Source of the DNA: Cyanobacteria bacterium UBA2566 | GTDB lineage: Bacteria; Cyanobacteriota; Cyanobacteriia; Cyanobacteriales; Desertifilaceae | Assembly: GCA_002340255.1 (NCBI GenBank) | Contig: DDLS01000210.1 | Coordinates: 14,654 to 78,653, forward strand | DNA: 64,000 nucleotides | Direction: 5' to 3' | Shown: positions 1-9,092 of the stretch, in pieces | How positions within the stretch are numbered: position 1 is the first letter of the stretch | Layout of the letters: every line of letters begins with the position of its first letter | Notes under the pieces: model-generated | Seen by the model: only the letters and a program-made list of their open reading frames with translations | Told to the model about the DNA's origin: nothing | Databases searched by the model: none | Program-made: the position numbers and the translations under genes

Positions 1-53
1 TGGCCTTGTTTCTTTTTTTGTCCTTATTCCCTGTCCCCTGTTCTCTATTCCCT

Positions 54-698
54 ATGTACAAGCAACGGTGGTTAGACTTACTGCATCATTATCGGGCGAT
101 CGCCGTCATCCGTTCTCCCGATCTGAAATTGGGGATGCAACTTGCCCATGCAGTCGCGCAGGGAGGAATGGGTTTAATTGAAATTACCTGGAATAGCGAT
201 CGCCCCGCCGATCTGATCGCCTTACTGCGTCAACAGTTACCCCACTGTACCATCGGCGCAGGAACCGTACTCACTAGCAATCAGATGCAAGACGCGATCG
301 CCTGCGGTGCAGAGTTTTTATTTTCACCCCATACCCATCCCCCACTCATTGAACAAGCGATCGAAGTCAATATTCCCATCATTCCCGGCGCTCTCACCCC
401 CACCGAAATTGTTAGCGCTTGGCAAGCAGGAGCCAGTAGTGTCAAAGTCTTTCCCATTCAAGCTCTTGGTGGTAGCCACTATCTTAAAAGTTTACAAGGC
501 CCTTTAGGTCATATTCCCCTCATTCCCACAGGAGGTGTTACTCCAAACAATGCCCTAGGTTTAATTAAAGCCGGGGCGATCGGCGTTGGGTTATCCACCC
601 AACTCTTTCCCTTATCCTTAGTTAAAGCACAAAATTGGCAAGCAATCTCCGAAAACAGTCACCGACTCCTAGCGCAATTACGCAGGGTTGATCGATAG
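54..698 (+). CDS. eda: KDPG/KHG aldolase
   Basis: Bifunctional 4-hydroxy-2-oxoglutarate / 2-dehydro-3-deoxy-phosphogluconate aldolase, a Schiff-base TIM-barrel enzyme that cleaves KDPG to pyruvate and glyceraldehyde-3-phosphate (Entner-Doudoroff route). The 214-residue length fits the family. Visible landmarks are AVIRS near the N terminus, LIEITWNS (substrate-site Glu), GAGTVL, FLFSPH, IPGALTPTEI, the Schiff-base lysine in SVKVFP and the phosphate-binding IPTGGVTPNN. I chose the ATG at 54. The in-frame TTG at 6 would add 16 residues encoded by a CT-rich heptamer repeat (ttccctgtcccctgttctct), which is not protein-like. No clear Shine-Dalgarno sequence precedes either start. Confidence 0.9.
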   Translation: MYKQRWLDLLHHYRAIAVIRSPDLKLGMQLAHAVAQGGMGLIEITWNSDRPADLIALLRQQLPHCTIGAGTVLTSNQMQDAIACGAEFLFSPHTHPPLIEQAIEVNIPIIPGALTPTEIVSAWQAGASSVKVFPIQALGGSHYLKSLQGPLGHIPLIPTGGVTPNNALGLIKAGAIGVGLSTQLFPLSLVKAQNWQAISENSHRLLAQLRRVDR

Positions 699-793
699 TT
701 CTTCAGGCAAAATAGGAATATATAGCAGTTAAGGAGTGGGTTAGGACGGTTAAGTTATTATTTTAGGTAATAGAAGGCTTCATTCCCATCTAG

Positions 794-1072
794 AGCGTCA
801 TTATCTCCACCGGTAAAGCCTACCATGAAACGCCTAGGGGCAGCTTTGCCATCCAATCCAAACATGAAGTAGCACCAATGCGAGGAGATGGTTACGATTT
901 ACCCGATGTTCCCTATACCATGTACTATTCTGGTCACTATGCCATCCATGGCGCGTACTGGCATAATCAATTTGGTATACCCATCAGTCATGGTTGTGTG
1001 AATGTTGCCGTCGATCATGCCCAATGGCTCTTTAATTGGACAGCCTTGGGAACCCCCGTAATTGTTAAGTAA
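794..1072 (+). pseudogene. 5'-truncated YkuD L,D-transpeptidase
   Basis: The frame is open from just after a TAG at 791 to 1072 and reads as the C-terminal two thirds of an L,D-transpeptidase (YkuD) catalytic domain. It begins with IISTGKAYHETPRGSFAI, and the catalytic motif follows as HG...SHGCVN, with the nucleophilic Cys in ISHGCVNV and the upstream His in YAIHGAYWH. The first ATG (878) lies inside the domain. The 95 bases between eda and this frame hold no signal peptide, LysM or N-terminal YkuD strand. The catalytic residues survive but the 5' part is gone, so I read it as a pseudogene. A short product from 878 could not fold as a complete YkuD domain. Confidence 0.75.
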
Positions 1073-1092
1073 TGGAAATAGAGGAATGGGGC

Positions 1093-1118
1093 GCTCCCTG
1101 AGCGAAGTGGAAGGGAGC
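1093..1118. repeat. GCTCCCT...AGGGAGC hairpin repeat
   Basis: Inverted repeat with GCTCCCT and AGGGAGC arms around GAGCGAAGTGGA. A second, longer member of the same family lies at 7008-7054, with identical arms and the shared CCCTGAGCGAAG core. Such short palindromes are common between cyanobacterial genes; no function is implied. Confidence 0.6.
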
Positions 1119-1150
1119 AGAGACACGGAGATTACCATTACCCAAAATTT

Positions 1151-1339
1151 TTAATTTTTAGTCGGACTCCCCTTCGGATGATTGAAATGACTAGGACGTT
1201 CCGAACTCCACTGCTGGCGTAAGCGGCGCAATTTCTGACTTTCCACTTGTGCGGCATGAATCTGAGCTTGCCAATTGTATTCGCCACCAATAAACACAGA
1301 GGGAAGATGCATCAAGTCTCGATCTTCAAATAGACTCAT
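1151..1339 (-). CDS. Small hypothetical protein
   Basis: A 62-residue protein that I do not recognise. It is basic in its second half (SQKLRRLRQQW) and has no membrane segment or signal peptide. Signs that it is a real gene: a Shine-Dalgarno-like AGGTGG six bases before the ATG, and TATAGT upstream that could be a -10 element. It follows, on the same strand, the two-gene sensor operon whose last gene ends at 1382, so it could be read through from that transcript. The role is unknown. Confidence 0.5.
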   Translation of the reverse strand: MSLFEDRDLMHLPSVFIGGEYNWQAQIHAAQVESQKLRRLRQQWSSERPSHFNHPKGSPTKN

Positions 1340-1381
1340 TAATACCCACCTAACTTAGAATCACTATAGAATCTCAGTCTA

Positions 1382-2500
1382 TCAAGATTCCTCTGCTTGC
1401 GGTAGGGTGGGTAAAAGAACATGGATTGTTGTTCCTTCATTGAGAGAACTATCAATCATAAATTTTCCGTCATATAAATTCACCAATTCCTTAACAATCG
1501 ATAAGCCTAATCCTGAACCTTGTTGTTCATAGATTTTCCGATCGAATTGCTGGTAAGCACCGAAATTAGCGATCTGTTCTGCACTCATTCCTCGTCCGCG
1601 ATCGCTAATCGCTAAATGATAAAATTCCCCCTCTATTTCACCAAAAACTGTAATTTCAGTGCCCGGTTCTGAAAACTTAAAAGCATTATCCAGCACTTCC
1701 TCCAAGAGTTTAATAAAACCGTCCCGATCTATCCGCAGATGAGCATCTTTTACGTTTAATCTCAAATCATCTATACGGGATTTTTGTTGTTTTTTAGAAA
1801 TCCCTACACTTAATTCCTTAATGATAAGACTTACATATTCTATTGATTTACTTCTCAAAGAGAATAACCGTTTTGGATTCGTTTTTATCAACTGCAAATC
1901 AGTATAAAGCAAAAAATTTATAATTAATCGATGGAGCCGTTTTGCCGAAACATTAATGTTTTCCAAAAGCTCTAAAATTTCTTGATAATCTAAATTCTCA
2001 AAATCGTGCTGTAAGAACTCTGAAGAAACCAAAATTCCGTTTAAAGGAGTGCGGAGTTCATGAGGTAAAGAGAGTGAAATACTATGGCGCAGTTCATCTA
2101 GCTTGATTTCGGCTTTTTCGGTTTGAACCTCTTGTTTTTTTAACCGAGTTGTAATGGCACTTAACAACTCAGTGCGCATAAACGGTTTAGTAATATAATC
2201 ATCTGCTCCTAACTCCATCCCTTGGCGTTGATCAGATTTAGTGGATTTCGCCGTCAAAAAAACAAAGGGAATTGTTGCCGTTTTCGGTTGACTTTGGAGT
2301 TCTTTTAAAACGCCATAACCATCCAATTCTGGCATCATAACATCACAAATAATTAAGTCTGGAAGATGGGCGATCGCTAAGTCAACTCCCTCACGTCCAT
2401 GTTCTGCACCAATGGCCCAATAGCGTTCTGCTTCTAACACATCCAATATAATATCCCGAACATCTGGATCATCTTCAATAACCAGTATTTTTTTCATCAC
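1382..2500 (-). CDS. Response-regulator/histidine kinase hybrid
   Basis: A 372-residue cytoplasmic signalling protein in which the receiver comes first. The REC domain spans about 1-120, with acidic pocket E9-D10-D11, phospho-acceptor D53 in CDVMMPELDG and conserved K105 in TKPF. A HisKA dimerisation segment follows with H147 in LPHELRTPLNG. The HATPase_c domain shows EVLDNAFKFS (N box), SDRGRGM (G1) and GSGLGLSIVK (G2). It begins 10 bp after the PAS histidine kinase on the same strand, so the two very probably form an operon and the upstream kinase may phosphorylate this REC domain. This REC-HisKA-HATPase order is frequent in cyanobacteria. The signal and output are unknown. Confidence 0.88.
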   Translation of the reverse strand: MMKKILVIEDDPDVRDIILDVLEAERYWAIGAEHGREGVDLAIAHLPDLIICDVMMPELDGYGVLKELQSQPKTATIPFVFLTAKSTKSDQRQGMELGADDYITKPFMRTELLSAITTRLKKQEVQTEKAEIKLDELRHSISLSLPHELRTPLNGILVSSEFLQHDFENLDYQEILELLENINVSAKRLHRLIINFLLYTDLQLIKTNPKRLFSLRSKSIEYVSLIIKELSVGISKKQQKSRIDDLRLNVKDAHLRIDRDGFIKLLEEVLDNAFKFSEPGTEITVFGEIEGEFYHLAISDRGRGMSAEQIANFGAYQQFDRKIYEQQGSGLGLSIVKELVNLYDGKFMIDSSLNEGTTIHVLLPTLPQAEES

Positions 2501-2510
2501 GAAACTATCC

Positions 2511-4292
2511 TTAATGATATAATGGCAGGGTTACTGAAAACAGACTTCCTTTCTCTGGTGAACTTTCTACCGTAATCTGACCCTGCTGTAAATCCACCGC
2601 TTTTTTGACAATGGCCAAGCCTAACCCGGTACCGGGTAAGTTGCCTACATTGTGACCGCGATGAAAGGATTGAAATAAATATGCACGGTCTTCTTCCGGT
2701 ATGCCAATACCACTATCTTGAATTTGAAAACAAACTTTGTCGGTATTATACTCTATCCTCAACGTGATTTCACCTCCATGGGGAGAATATTTAATGGCAT
2801 TAGAAAGTAAGTTTTCTAAAATCTGTCTTAATAAGCTTTCATCCAGATAGACTTCCAACGGTTCAGGGGTTCCGTCAGTCAAAAATGTCAAATAGTGTTT
2901 TGGGCTTAAACAACTGCTTGTTTCTTCTATCAAATTTTGACACAACTGATATATGTCAACTTTATGAGAATTAATCGGATTTTTGTCAGATTCTGATCTC
3001 CCCATGATTAAAATATTATTCAACAAAAAATTCAAGTGATTAACGGTCATTTGAATTCGTTGCAAATATTTAAGTCGTTTAGACGAATCCCACTGGTCTT
3101 GGTAATGCTCCAAGGCTTCAGCCGAAGCCAAAATTCGGGTTAATGGCGTGCGAAATTCATGGGAAGCCATGGCAATAAACCGAGATTTTAACTGATTTAA
3201 CTCTTTTTCTCGTTCCCAATTTTTTCTCATGTCTTCTTCCATGTTTTTGCGCCGCGTAATGTCTTCTACTGTGCCTTCATAGGCAATGATTTCCCCTCGA
3301 TTATTAGTAATGACTCTGGCATTTTCACAAATCCAAATGATCTGGCGATCGCGCCGATAAATCTGAGATTCAAAGCCGATCGCTTGACCTTGCTCGCGGA
3401 CGAGTCTCATGAACTCTTGATAGCGATGGGGATCGACATACATTTGGCTAATATCCGTCAGATCGGTCAACTCCTCTGGAGACTCATAACCATAAATATG
3501 GGCTAAACTCGGATTAACACTTAAATACTGTCCCTCTGGAGACGATTGAAAAATCCCTTCGATCGCGTTCTCAAAAATACTGCGATATTGGCGCTCGGCT
3601 TTCTCCAAATCTTGATAAGCCATTTCCAGTTTGCGACGACCCTTAAATTCGGACTGTTGCAGCCGTTCATAGAGATACACGGAAAAATCGCAAATCAAGC
3701 ACACCCAAAACAGGATTAAGACCATAGGGACTTGTAAGGAGGCATCTAACACGGAGAAAAAAGAAGCCTCATGCTCCATGGAGTAGAACAGAGCATAAAA
3801 TCCTACCGTTACCCCTTGAGCGAATAAATGGAGCCGCCAACGTACCGAAATCAAGGTTGCTTGGGTAAAAAAGGTAATAATTAACCCGGAAAAGTCGATT
3901 TCAGAGGCTGGATTTACGGTATTGGAGACGAGGGGGAGTAGGGTAAGAGACCAGGAAAATAGTAGAAATAAGACACTCAGATGGCGATTGGTGGACGCTG
4001 AGGGAAGCAGATGCAGACTGGTCAACAGGCTTAGGGCGATCGCCACTTGAGTCCCTAGCTGATAATCCCATAAGGGTTCCTCCAGTCGCCAAAACCGCAT
4101 CCCATTGAGGGTAATCACACTAAAGATGAACCCTAATGCAATCCACAACGCCAACTGCAAGCGCACTTTCATAAACCGCTGTTGCCATTGCTGATAATGA
4201 CTTAAACCTTCACAACCCGGAGGATTGACTAGCCCCCAGAGGGGTTTCAATTGGATTAAAGAACGTAAGCAATGGAATAAGTTTGGAATCAT
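2511..4292 (-). CDS. Membrane PAS sensor histidine kinase
   Basis: Sensor kinase with an N-terminal block of about six hydrophobic segments (roughly residues 46-205), a short coiled linker, a PAS/PAC domain (about 236-348, starting YRSIFENAIEGIFQ), then HisKA with H378 in MASHEFRTPLTRI. The HATPase_c domain has ENLLSNAIKYS, DSGIGIPEED and GTGLGLAIVK. The multi-helix N terminus probably senses a membrane or envelope cue; it resembles no named sensor domain I can identify. I place the start at the ATG at 4292. An in-frame TTG at 4337 would add 15 residues, and neither has a convincing ribosome-binding site. It is the first gene of an operon with the downstream REC-kinase hybrid. Confidence 0.88.
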   Translation of the reverse strand: MIPNLFHCLRSLIQLKPLWGLVNPPGCEGLSHYQQWQQRFMKVRLQLALWIALGFIFSVITLNGMRFWRLEEPLWDYQLGTQVAIALSLLTSLHLLPSASTNRHLSVLFLLFSWSLTLLPLVSNTVNPASEIDFSGLIITFFTQATLISVRWRLHLFAQGVTVGFYALFYSMEHEASFFSVLDASLQVPMVLILFWVCLICDFSVYLYERLQQSEFKGRRKLEMAYQDLEKAERQYRSIFENAIEGIFQSSPEGQYLSVNPSLAHIYGYESPEELTDLTDISQMYVDPHRYQEFMRLVREQGQAIGFESQIYRRDRQIIWICENARVITNNRGEIIAYEGTVEDITRRKNMEEDMRKNWEREKELNQLKSRFIAMASHEFRTPLTRILASAEALEHYQDQWDSSKRLKYLQRIQMTVNHLNFLLNNILIMGRSESDKNPINSHKVDIYQLCQNLIEETSSCLSPKHYLTFLTDGTPEPLEVYLDESLLRQILENLLSNAIKYSPHGGEITLRIEYNTDKVCFQIQDSGIGIPEEDRAYLFQSFHRGHNVGNLPGTGLGLAIVKKAVDLQQGQITVESSPEKGSLFSVTLPLYH

Positions 4293-4433
4293 GCCATAGA
4301 AACCAAGAGAAGACTTAAGGAACAAAAGTCGGTACAATCCTAGGAAACACAGGTGGGGTCATACTAATTTTGAGTATCCACGATCGCTGCCCTCAAAAAC
4401 AACTAGCAATGACTCAGTACAGTTCCTACTTTC

Positions 4434-5951
4434 ATGGTATTACTAACCTACGCTCCCTCTAGAGTGGGCAAATCTTCAACCCAAACTTTAGCTAAACATC
4501 CTGGTGTTAGCCCAAAACTCAAGCCTGCTGACAGGGTTCCTCGCAAGGTACGCAGACGATACAGACGACTGTGGCGCTTCAAATCCTTCTGTTTAGGTCT
4601 TTCTTTACCTGCGTCTATCCTCGGTACTTATCTATTTGCCACGGAAATCTTGATCCAAGACGCAGAAGTGGCGCAATCTTTGTATGAGTGGGAAATTGCT
4701 GCATCCGAACCCACACCAGAACCCCAAGCCACACCCGATCGCTGGCAAGATGTGGAAAATGCGGTTAATCAAGCCACTTCTTTAACGTCCAGCGCACGAA
4801 CTAAGGCTCAATGGCGTGAAGTAAAATCCTATTGGCAACAGGCGATCTCCACCCTCGACACCCTACCCCCCAATCATCCCCAGTTTACTCAGATTCCTAG
4901 CCTCAAAGCAGACTATCAACAGCAACTCGACACCGTTCAACAGACCATCTGGGCCGATTCCAGCCCCATGACGCTCAACCACGTGATTAGTGGGAACCTC
5001 TCTCCCAAATCAATCGTACATTCAGGAAATGGTCTATTCTTCGCCCAAAATATGATGTATTCCCATACAGTCACCGTCTATGACCGGGAGTATAATTTAG
5101 TCGGAACAATCAGCGATCGCATCGACTTAGAAGCCTTTGGTCATACCGAATATAGCGGACTCTTCCAAGGATCGCCCGTAGAAGCCGCCTTTTCTCATAA
5201 CGGTCAATATGCCTGGGTATCCAACTATCAAATGTACGGCCCCGGATTTAATCGTCCTGGGGATGATGTCTGTCATCCCGATGCCAACTTTGACCCCTCC
5301 ACCCTCTATCGTATCAACACCGAAACCCTGCAAATTGAAAACGTCATCTGGGTGGGATCTGTACCCAAATATGTAGCCACCACCCCCAATAACCGCCTGG
5401 TTCTGGTTTCCAACTGGTGTAGCTGGGACTTAAGTATCATCGACACCCAACAGAATCAAGAGATTAAGCGCATCCCCCTCGATGCCTATCCACGGGGAAT
5501 TGAAGTGGATGCCCAATCTCAATTTGCCTATGTTGCCATTATGGGATCGGATGATATTGCCAAAGTCAACCTCAATGACTATTCTGTGCAATGGTTTAAC
5601 CAGGTTGGAGTCACTCCTCGTCACTTAAATTTAGACCCCTTAGAATCCTATTTGTATGTCAGTTTTAATCTGGATAACGAAGTCGGGAAACTAGACCTCA
5701 AAACTGGAGAAATTGTTAGTAAAGTTTCCACTGGGAGTGCCCCCCGCAGCATGGTCTTATCTGATGATGGACAATTTTTATATGTAGTCAATTACAATTC
5801 CGATACCCTGAGTAAGATTCGTACTCAGGATATGAAAGTCCTGCAAACGGTTTCCACAGAAGCGGCTCCCATTGGCGTAACCTATGACCCCGAAACCCAT
5901 CAAGTTTGGGTGGCGTGTTATACGGGAAGTCTGATGATTTTTCAAGATTAG
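4434..5951 (+). CDS. YncE-like beta-propeller protein
   Basis: A 505-residue protein with a basic N-terminal cytoplasmic stretch (RKVRRRYRRLWRFK), one membrane segment at about 52-70 and a long extracytoplasmic part. The C-terminal ~300 residues carry repeated blades of the YVTN/YncE type: RLVLVSNWCSWDLSIID, FAYVAIMGSDDIAKV, YLYVSFNLDNEVGKLD, FLYVVNYNSDTLSKI and VWVACYTGSLMIF. These proteins form seven-bladed propellers and usually bind ligands or surface partners; the specific role is unknown. Between the membrane anchor and the propeller is a helical region (about 95-165) rich in Gln and Trp. The gene stands alone and converges with gmk. Confidence 0.75.
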   Translation: MVLLTYAPSRVGKSSTQTLAKHPGVSPKLKPADRVPRKVRRRYRRLWRFKSFCLGLSLPASILGTYLFATEILIQDAEVAQSLYEWEIAASEPTPEPQATPDRWQDVENAVNQATSLTSSARTKAQWREVKSYWQQAISTLDTLPPNHPQFTQIPSLKADYQQQLDTVQQTIWADSSPMTLNHVISGNLSPKSIVHSGNGLFFAQNMMYSHTVTVYDREYNLVGTISDRIDLEAFGHTEYSGLFQGSPVEAAFSHNGQYAWVSNYQMYGPGFNRPGDDVCHPDANFDPSTLYRINTETLQIENVIWVGSVPKYVATTPNNRLVLVSNWCSWDLSIIDTQQNQEIKRIPLDAYPRGIEVDAQSQFAYVAIMGSDDIAKVNLNDYSVQWFNQVGVTPRHLNLDPLESYLYVSFNLDNEVGKLDLKTGEIVSKVSTGSAPRSMVLSDDGQFLYVVNYNSDTLSKIRTQDMKVLQTVSTEAAPIGVTYDPETHQVWVACYTGSLMIFQD

Positions 5952-5959
5952 ATTAGCAC

Positions 5960-5984
5960 GGTAACCTCGTATGCTAAGGTTACC
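5960..5984. terminator. Hairpin between convergent genes
   Basis: Perfect 8-bp inverted repeat GGTAACCT / AGGTTACC with a 9-base loop, just after the YncE-like gene and facing the 3' end of gmk. It has no T-run on either strand, so it is only a weak terminator candidate. Confidence 0.4.
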
Positions 5985-6045
5985 CAATCAAAAGATGAAA
6001 TATTTAATGGGAGAAAGGCTAATTCTTATGCTAAGGATTGATCGC

Positions 6046-6636
6046 TTAAGATTGTAGGCTCAACTCGGGTAAACCAGGAAATAAGACCAACTCAACTTCC
6101 GCTAAGGCTCGATCGAAGTCATCATTAACAATTTGCACATCAAACTCGTCTGCGGCAGCAATTTCGATGATGGCACGGTTGAGACGGCGGGTAATTGCCT
6201 CTGGAGATTCGCTTTGACGATCGCGTAATCTGCGCTCTAACTCGGACATCGATGGGGGCAAAATAAAGAGTCTCAGAGCTTCGGGAAAGGAGGCGCAAAT
6301 CTGCCGAGCGCCTTCTAACTCAATCTCTAATAATACCAGTATTCCTTGCTTGATTTTTTCCTCGACCTGTTGGCGAGGCGTGCCATAATAATTACCAGCA
6401 AATTGGGCCCATTCCAACAGTTGCTCCGCAGCGATTAAATCTTGAAACTTTTCTGGAGTGACAAAAAAATAATCTTTACCGTTCACTTCTCCAGGGCGAG
6501 GAGAACGAGTGGTCATTGAGACTGACAAATAAATATCCGGATGACGCTTGAGCAGCGATCGCACTAAAGTCCCTTTACCTACTCCACTCGGGCCCGTAAT
6601 AACCACTAATTTTCCTGTCCCAACCGTTTGTATCAT
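6046..6636 (-). CDS. gmk: Guanylate kinase
   Basis: Phosphorylates GMP to GDP with ATP. The P-loop GPSGVGKGT lies at about residues 15-23, followed by the GMP-binding SMTTRSPRPGEVNGKDYFFV and the lid/ATP-site region LRDRQSESPEAITRRL. The 196-residue length is normal. I start at the ATG at 6636; an in-frame TTG six bases upstream adds only two residues. remA lies 34 bp upstream on the same strand. The remA-gmk order is a widely conserved bacterial pairing, so co-transcription is likely. Confidence 0.96.
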   Translation of the reverse strand: MIQTVGTGKLVVITGPSGVGKGTLVRSLLKRHPDIYLSVSMTTRSPRPGEVNGKDYFFVTPEKFQDLIAAEQLLEWAQFAGNYYGTPRQQVEEKIKQGILVLLEIELEGARQICASFPEALRLFILPPSMSELERRLRDRQSESPEAITRRLNRAIIEIAAADEFDVQIVNDDFDRALAEVELVLFPGLPELSLQS

Positions 6637-6670
6637 TCCCAATATATTCTAAACGTTATCCTCTGCTCCC

Positions 6671-6928
6671 TTAAGATTCCCGGTTACCCTTTTGAGACAT
6701 CAGCCGGTGGGAAACGGTTTCTGGTTGAATGGCAGATAGAACAACATGGCCTGAATCCATAATTATCACAGCGCGAGTGCGTCTACCATAGGTGGCATCA
6801 ATTAATTGTCCGCGATCGCGACATTCGGCGATCGCCCGTTTAATCGGTGCTGACTCTGGAGTGACGATCGCAATGACTCGATTCGCATGAATGATATTAC
6901 CAAATCCAATATTAATCAGTTGAACCAT
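6671..6928 (-). CDS. remA: RemA/DUF370 family regulator
   Basis: An 86-residue protein of the DUF370 family, whose Bacillus member RemA is a DNA-binding regulator of matrix genes. Family signatures are LINIGFGNIIHANRVIAIV, the S-PIKRAI segment, LIDATYGRRTRAVIIMDSGHVVLS and AIQPET near the C terminus. I start at the ATG at 6928 (MVQLINIG). The longer in-frame version adds 11 residues encoded by a repeat-like GGGGACGCGGGG tract and is not family-like. It is followed closely by gmk. Its regulatory targets in cyanobacteria are not known to me. Confidence 0.92.
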   Translation of the reverse strand: MVQLINIGFGNIIHANRVIAIVTPESAPIKRAIAECRDRGQLIDATYGRRTRAVIIMDSGHVVLSAIQPETVSHRLMSQKGNRES

Positions 6929-7007
6929 AGGGGGATGGGGGAATCGGGGACGCGGGGACACGGAGACACGGAGACACGGGGAAATGGATGGGGAGAAAGG
7001 GGCTGAT

Positions 7008-7054
7008 GCTCCCTGAGCGAAGCGCCGCAGCGTAGCCGAAGTGTCGAAGGGAGC
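7008..7054. repeat. GCTCCCT...AGGGAGC hairpin repeat
   Basis: Longer relative of the palindrome at 1093-1118: the same GCTCCCT/AGGGAGC arms and CCCTGAGCGAAG core, with an extra inner insertion (GCCGCAGCGTAGCC). It sits upstream of remA beside a GACACGGA short tandem repeat at about 6955-6980. Confidence 0.6.
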
Positions 7055-7196
7055 CGATTGATTCAGGATTCGATTTATTCTACATTGAGGGTAGAGCGTT
7101 AAACGCTCCTATGAGGTGCATGGTTACAGACTCAAACCCTGAGTACAATACCCATTCCCTATTCCCCATTCCTTAGCACGAAGCGCCCTATCACCT

Positions 7197-7454
7197 ATGC
7201 CTCCACGTTGGCCTCGAAAACCCGACCGTAACAACGATCCAGACTATCGCCGCTTAGATGACCGGATGAACTTTGCGCTCCATGTAGCGATATATGCCGC
7301 AACGAACTCCGGACTCTGGTTTGTTCATCAAATTAAGCCGGATACCCTCCTCTGGCTGACTTGGTTTAGCTTAGGCTGGTTGGGACTGTTGGCGATCCAT
7401 GGAATCTTTATTTTTGCGATCGCCGACTACACGCCTTCTTCCAATCCCAAATAA
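7197..7454 (+). CDS. 2TM domain protein
   Basis: An 85-residue membrane protein. A charged N terminus (PRWPRKPDRNNDPDYRRLDDR) is followed by two hydrophobic segments at about 26-45 and 51-75, separated by HQIKPDT. This charged-head, two-helix layout matches the small 2TM-domain family found alone or fused to histidine kinases. No partner gene is adjacent. The function is unknown. An inverted repeat follows at 7475-7505 and could end its transcript. Confidence 0.7.
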   Translation: MPPRWPRKPDRNNDPDYRRLDDRMNFALHVAIYAATNSGLWFVHQIKPDTLLWLTWFSLGWLGLLAIHGIFIFAIADYTPSSNPK

Positions 7455-7474
7455 ATCCGCAAATTATTCCCCTC

Positions 7475-7505
7475 ATCCCCCCATCTCCTATGGGATAAGG
7501 GGGAT
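7475..7505 (+). terminator. CCCCC/GGGGG hairpin
   Basis: ATCCCCC (7475-7481) pairs with GGGGGAT (7499-7505), followed by TTA, 20 bases after the 2TM gene stop. The 16-mer CATCCCCCCATCTCCT here recurs exactly in the hairpin at 9027-9055, so it may be a dispersed repeat rather than a dedicated terminator. Confidence 0.45.
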
Positions 7506-7563
7506 TTAGGGCGATCGAAATCCACCGGATAGCACAAGGAAGAGCGATAATCAGTCATTCCCC

Positions 7564-8862
7564 CTAGCTATATTGATTACTAGAAGCCGCCTCGATCTCC
7601 AAATTAAACAACGTCTTCAGAGTTTCCATGGCTTGCTTGCGAGCTTCAATATCCTGTTGGGCCCGCAGTTGTACCATAGGATCGTGTAGAATTTTATTCA
7701 CAATTCCACGGGTGAGTGCTTCAATCACTTCTTGATGTTTCTCCGCAAACTCAGACCCCAAACGAGAAAGGGCTTTTTCTAGCTCTTGCTCGCGAATCGT
7801 CTCCACTTTATGACGTAAACAGTTAATCGTCGGTACAGTTTCCAGACTGCGCCACCATACCTCAAACGCTTCTACTTCTTCTTCTAATAAGCTTTCAGCT
7901 TCCATCGCCATTTGACGGCGACTTTCCTGATTTTGGGCAACCACTGCCTTCAAGTCATCCACATTATAGGGTTTGACTGAGGGTAACTCTCTCACATCAG
8001 CATCTACATTCCGAGGAACCGAAATATCAATTAAAGTTAAGGGGCGTTCTGGATTAACAATGGGTTCTAAATTGGCACGATTTAATAAGGGTTGGGTTGC
8101 TCCAGTACTGGTAAAAACCAAATCGGATGCCTGAACCACCTCCATCATTTCTCCCATGGGATGAAGCGCTAAAGAAGCCTCACTAAATTTATTGGCTAAT
8201 TCTTCAGCACGCTGCATGGAGCGATTGACAATACTAATTTGAGTACCGCCTTTGGAGAGCAAGTGTTGTACCAACAAACGGGACATTTTACCCGCACCAA
8301 TAATGGCAATCTTGCATTCTTCTAGGGTTTCTAATTTCATTTGGGCAAGTTCAACCGCGGCTGAACTAATAGAAACTGCACCTGTGCCGATGTTGGTTTC
8401 CGTGCGTACCCGTTTCCCCGCAGTAATCGCTTGTTTCATTAAGCGGTTGAGAATCCGACCCACACCTTTATACTGTTGGCCGAGTTTATGACCTTGTTTA
8501 ACTTGCGATAAAATTTGCCCTTCACCGAGTACCAAGCTGTCTAATCCGGCTGCCACGCGCATTAAATGCATAATTGCATCTTCATGGAGGAGAATAAACA
8601 GGTGAGGACGCAATTGGGAGAGGGGCAGTTGGCTATGTTCGGAAAGAAATTGGGTCACTTCCCAAACGCCTTGTTGATTGTCACGAATCACCACATAGAT
8701 TTCTAAGCGGTTACAGGTGCTTAGAATGGCAACTTCTTCGATATGAGGATAGAGCTTGAGGGTGGTGATGGCTTGTTCGAGTTGGGGTTCAGGAATACTG
8801 AGTTTTTCTCGAACTTCAACGGAAGCTGTTTTATGGCTTAAACCGATAACTGCAACATTCAT
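7564..8862 (-). CDS. hemA: Glutamyl-tRNA reductase
   Basis: Reduces glutamyl-tRNA(Glu) to glutamate-1-semialdehyde with NADPH, the committed step to 5-aminolevulinate, haem, chlorophyll and bilins. N-terminal GLSHKTASVEVREKL, catalytic Cys50 in STCNRLEIY, then LVLGEGQILSQVKQ, the NADPH-binding GAGKMSRL and the DISVPRNVDADV motif. The 432-residue length is standard, with the C-terminal dimerisation helix present. It lies downstream of glpX on the same strand with a 230 bp gap. The glpX-hemA neighbourhood is common in cyanobacteria. Confidence 0.97.
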   Translation of the reverse strand: MNVAVIGLSHKTASVEVREKLSIPEPQLEQAITTLKLYPHIEEVAILSTCNRLEIYVVIRDNQQGVWEVTQFLSEHSQLPLSQLRPHLFILLHEDAIMHLMRVAAGLDSLVLGEGQILSQVKQGHKLGQQYKGVGRILNRLMKQAITAGKRVRTETNIGTGAVSISSAAVELAQMKLETLEECKIAIIGAGKMSRLLVQHLLSKGGTQISIVNRSMQRAEELANKFSEASLALHPMGEMMEVVQASDLVFTSTGATQPLLNRANLEPIVNPERPLTLIDISVPRNVDADVRELPSVKPYNVDDLKAVVAQNQESRRQMAMEAESLLEEEVEAFEVWWRSLETVPTINCLRHKVETIREQELEKALSRLGSEFAEKHQEVIEALTRGIVNKILHDPMVQLRAQQDIEARKQAMETLKTLFNLEIEAASSNQYS

Positions 8863-9026
8863 GGGTTAATGTTTGTTAAGACAACTTGCTAAGATTTTGG
8901 GCAGATTATAAAGAAAAGATGGCTCCAATTAAACTGAAGACCATATGAGTAGAGAGTGCTAGGGTATTCCTAATTCAGATCAAACAACTCAACGTTTAAT
9001 CCTAGTAATTAACGCCCTATCTCCCC

Positions 9027-9055
9027 ATCCCCCCATCTCCTTAAAATGGGGGGAT
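9027..9055. repeat. 10-bp CCCCCC/GGGGGG hairpin
   Basis: Perfect inverted repeat ATCCCCCCAT / ATGGGGGGAT in the gap between glpX and hemA. A T-run (CTTTT) follows on the plus strand only, opposite to the flanking genes, so a terminator role for glpX is doubtful. It shares a 16-mer with the hairpin at 7475-7505. Confidence 0.6.
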
Positions 9056-9092
9056 CTTTTACAGCAGAAACGACTGTAATTGAAAAGTTATC

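Noticed and set aside
8252..8491. Plus-strand frame inside hemA
   Set aside because: Antisense shadow of a certain gene.
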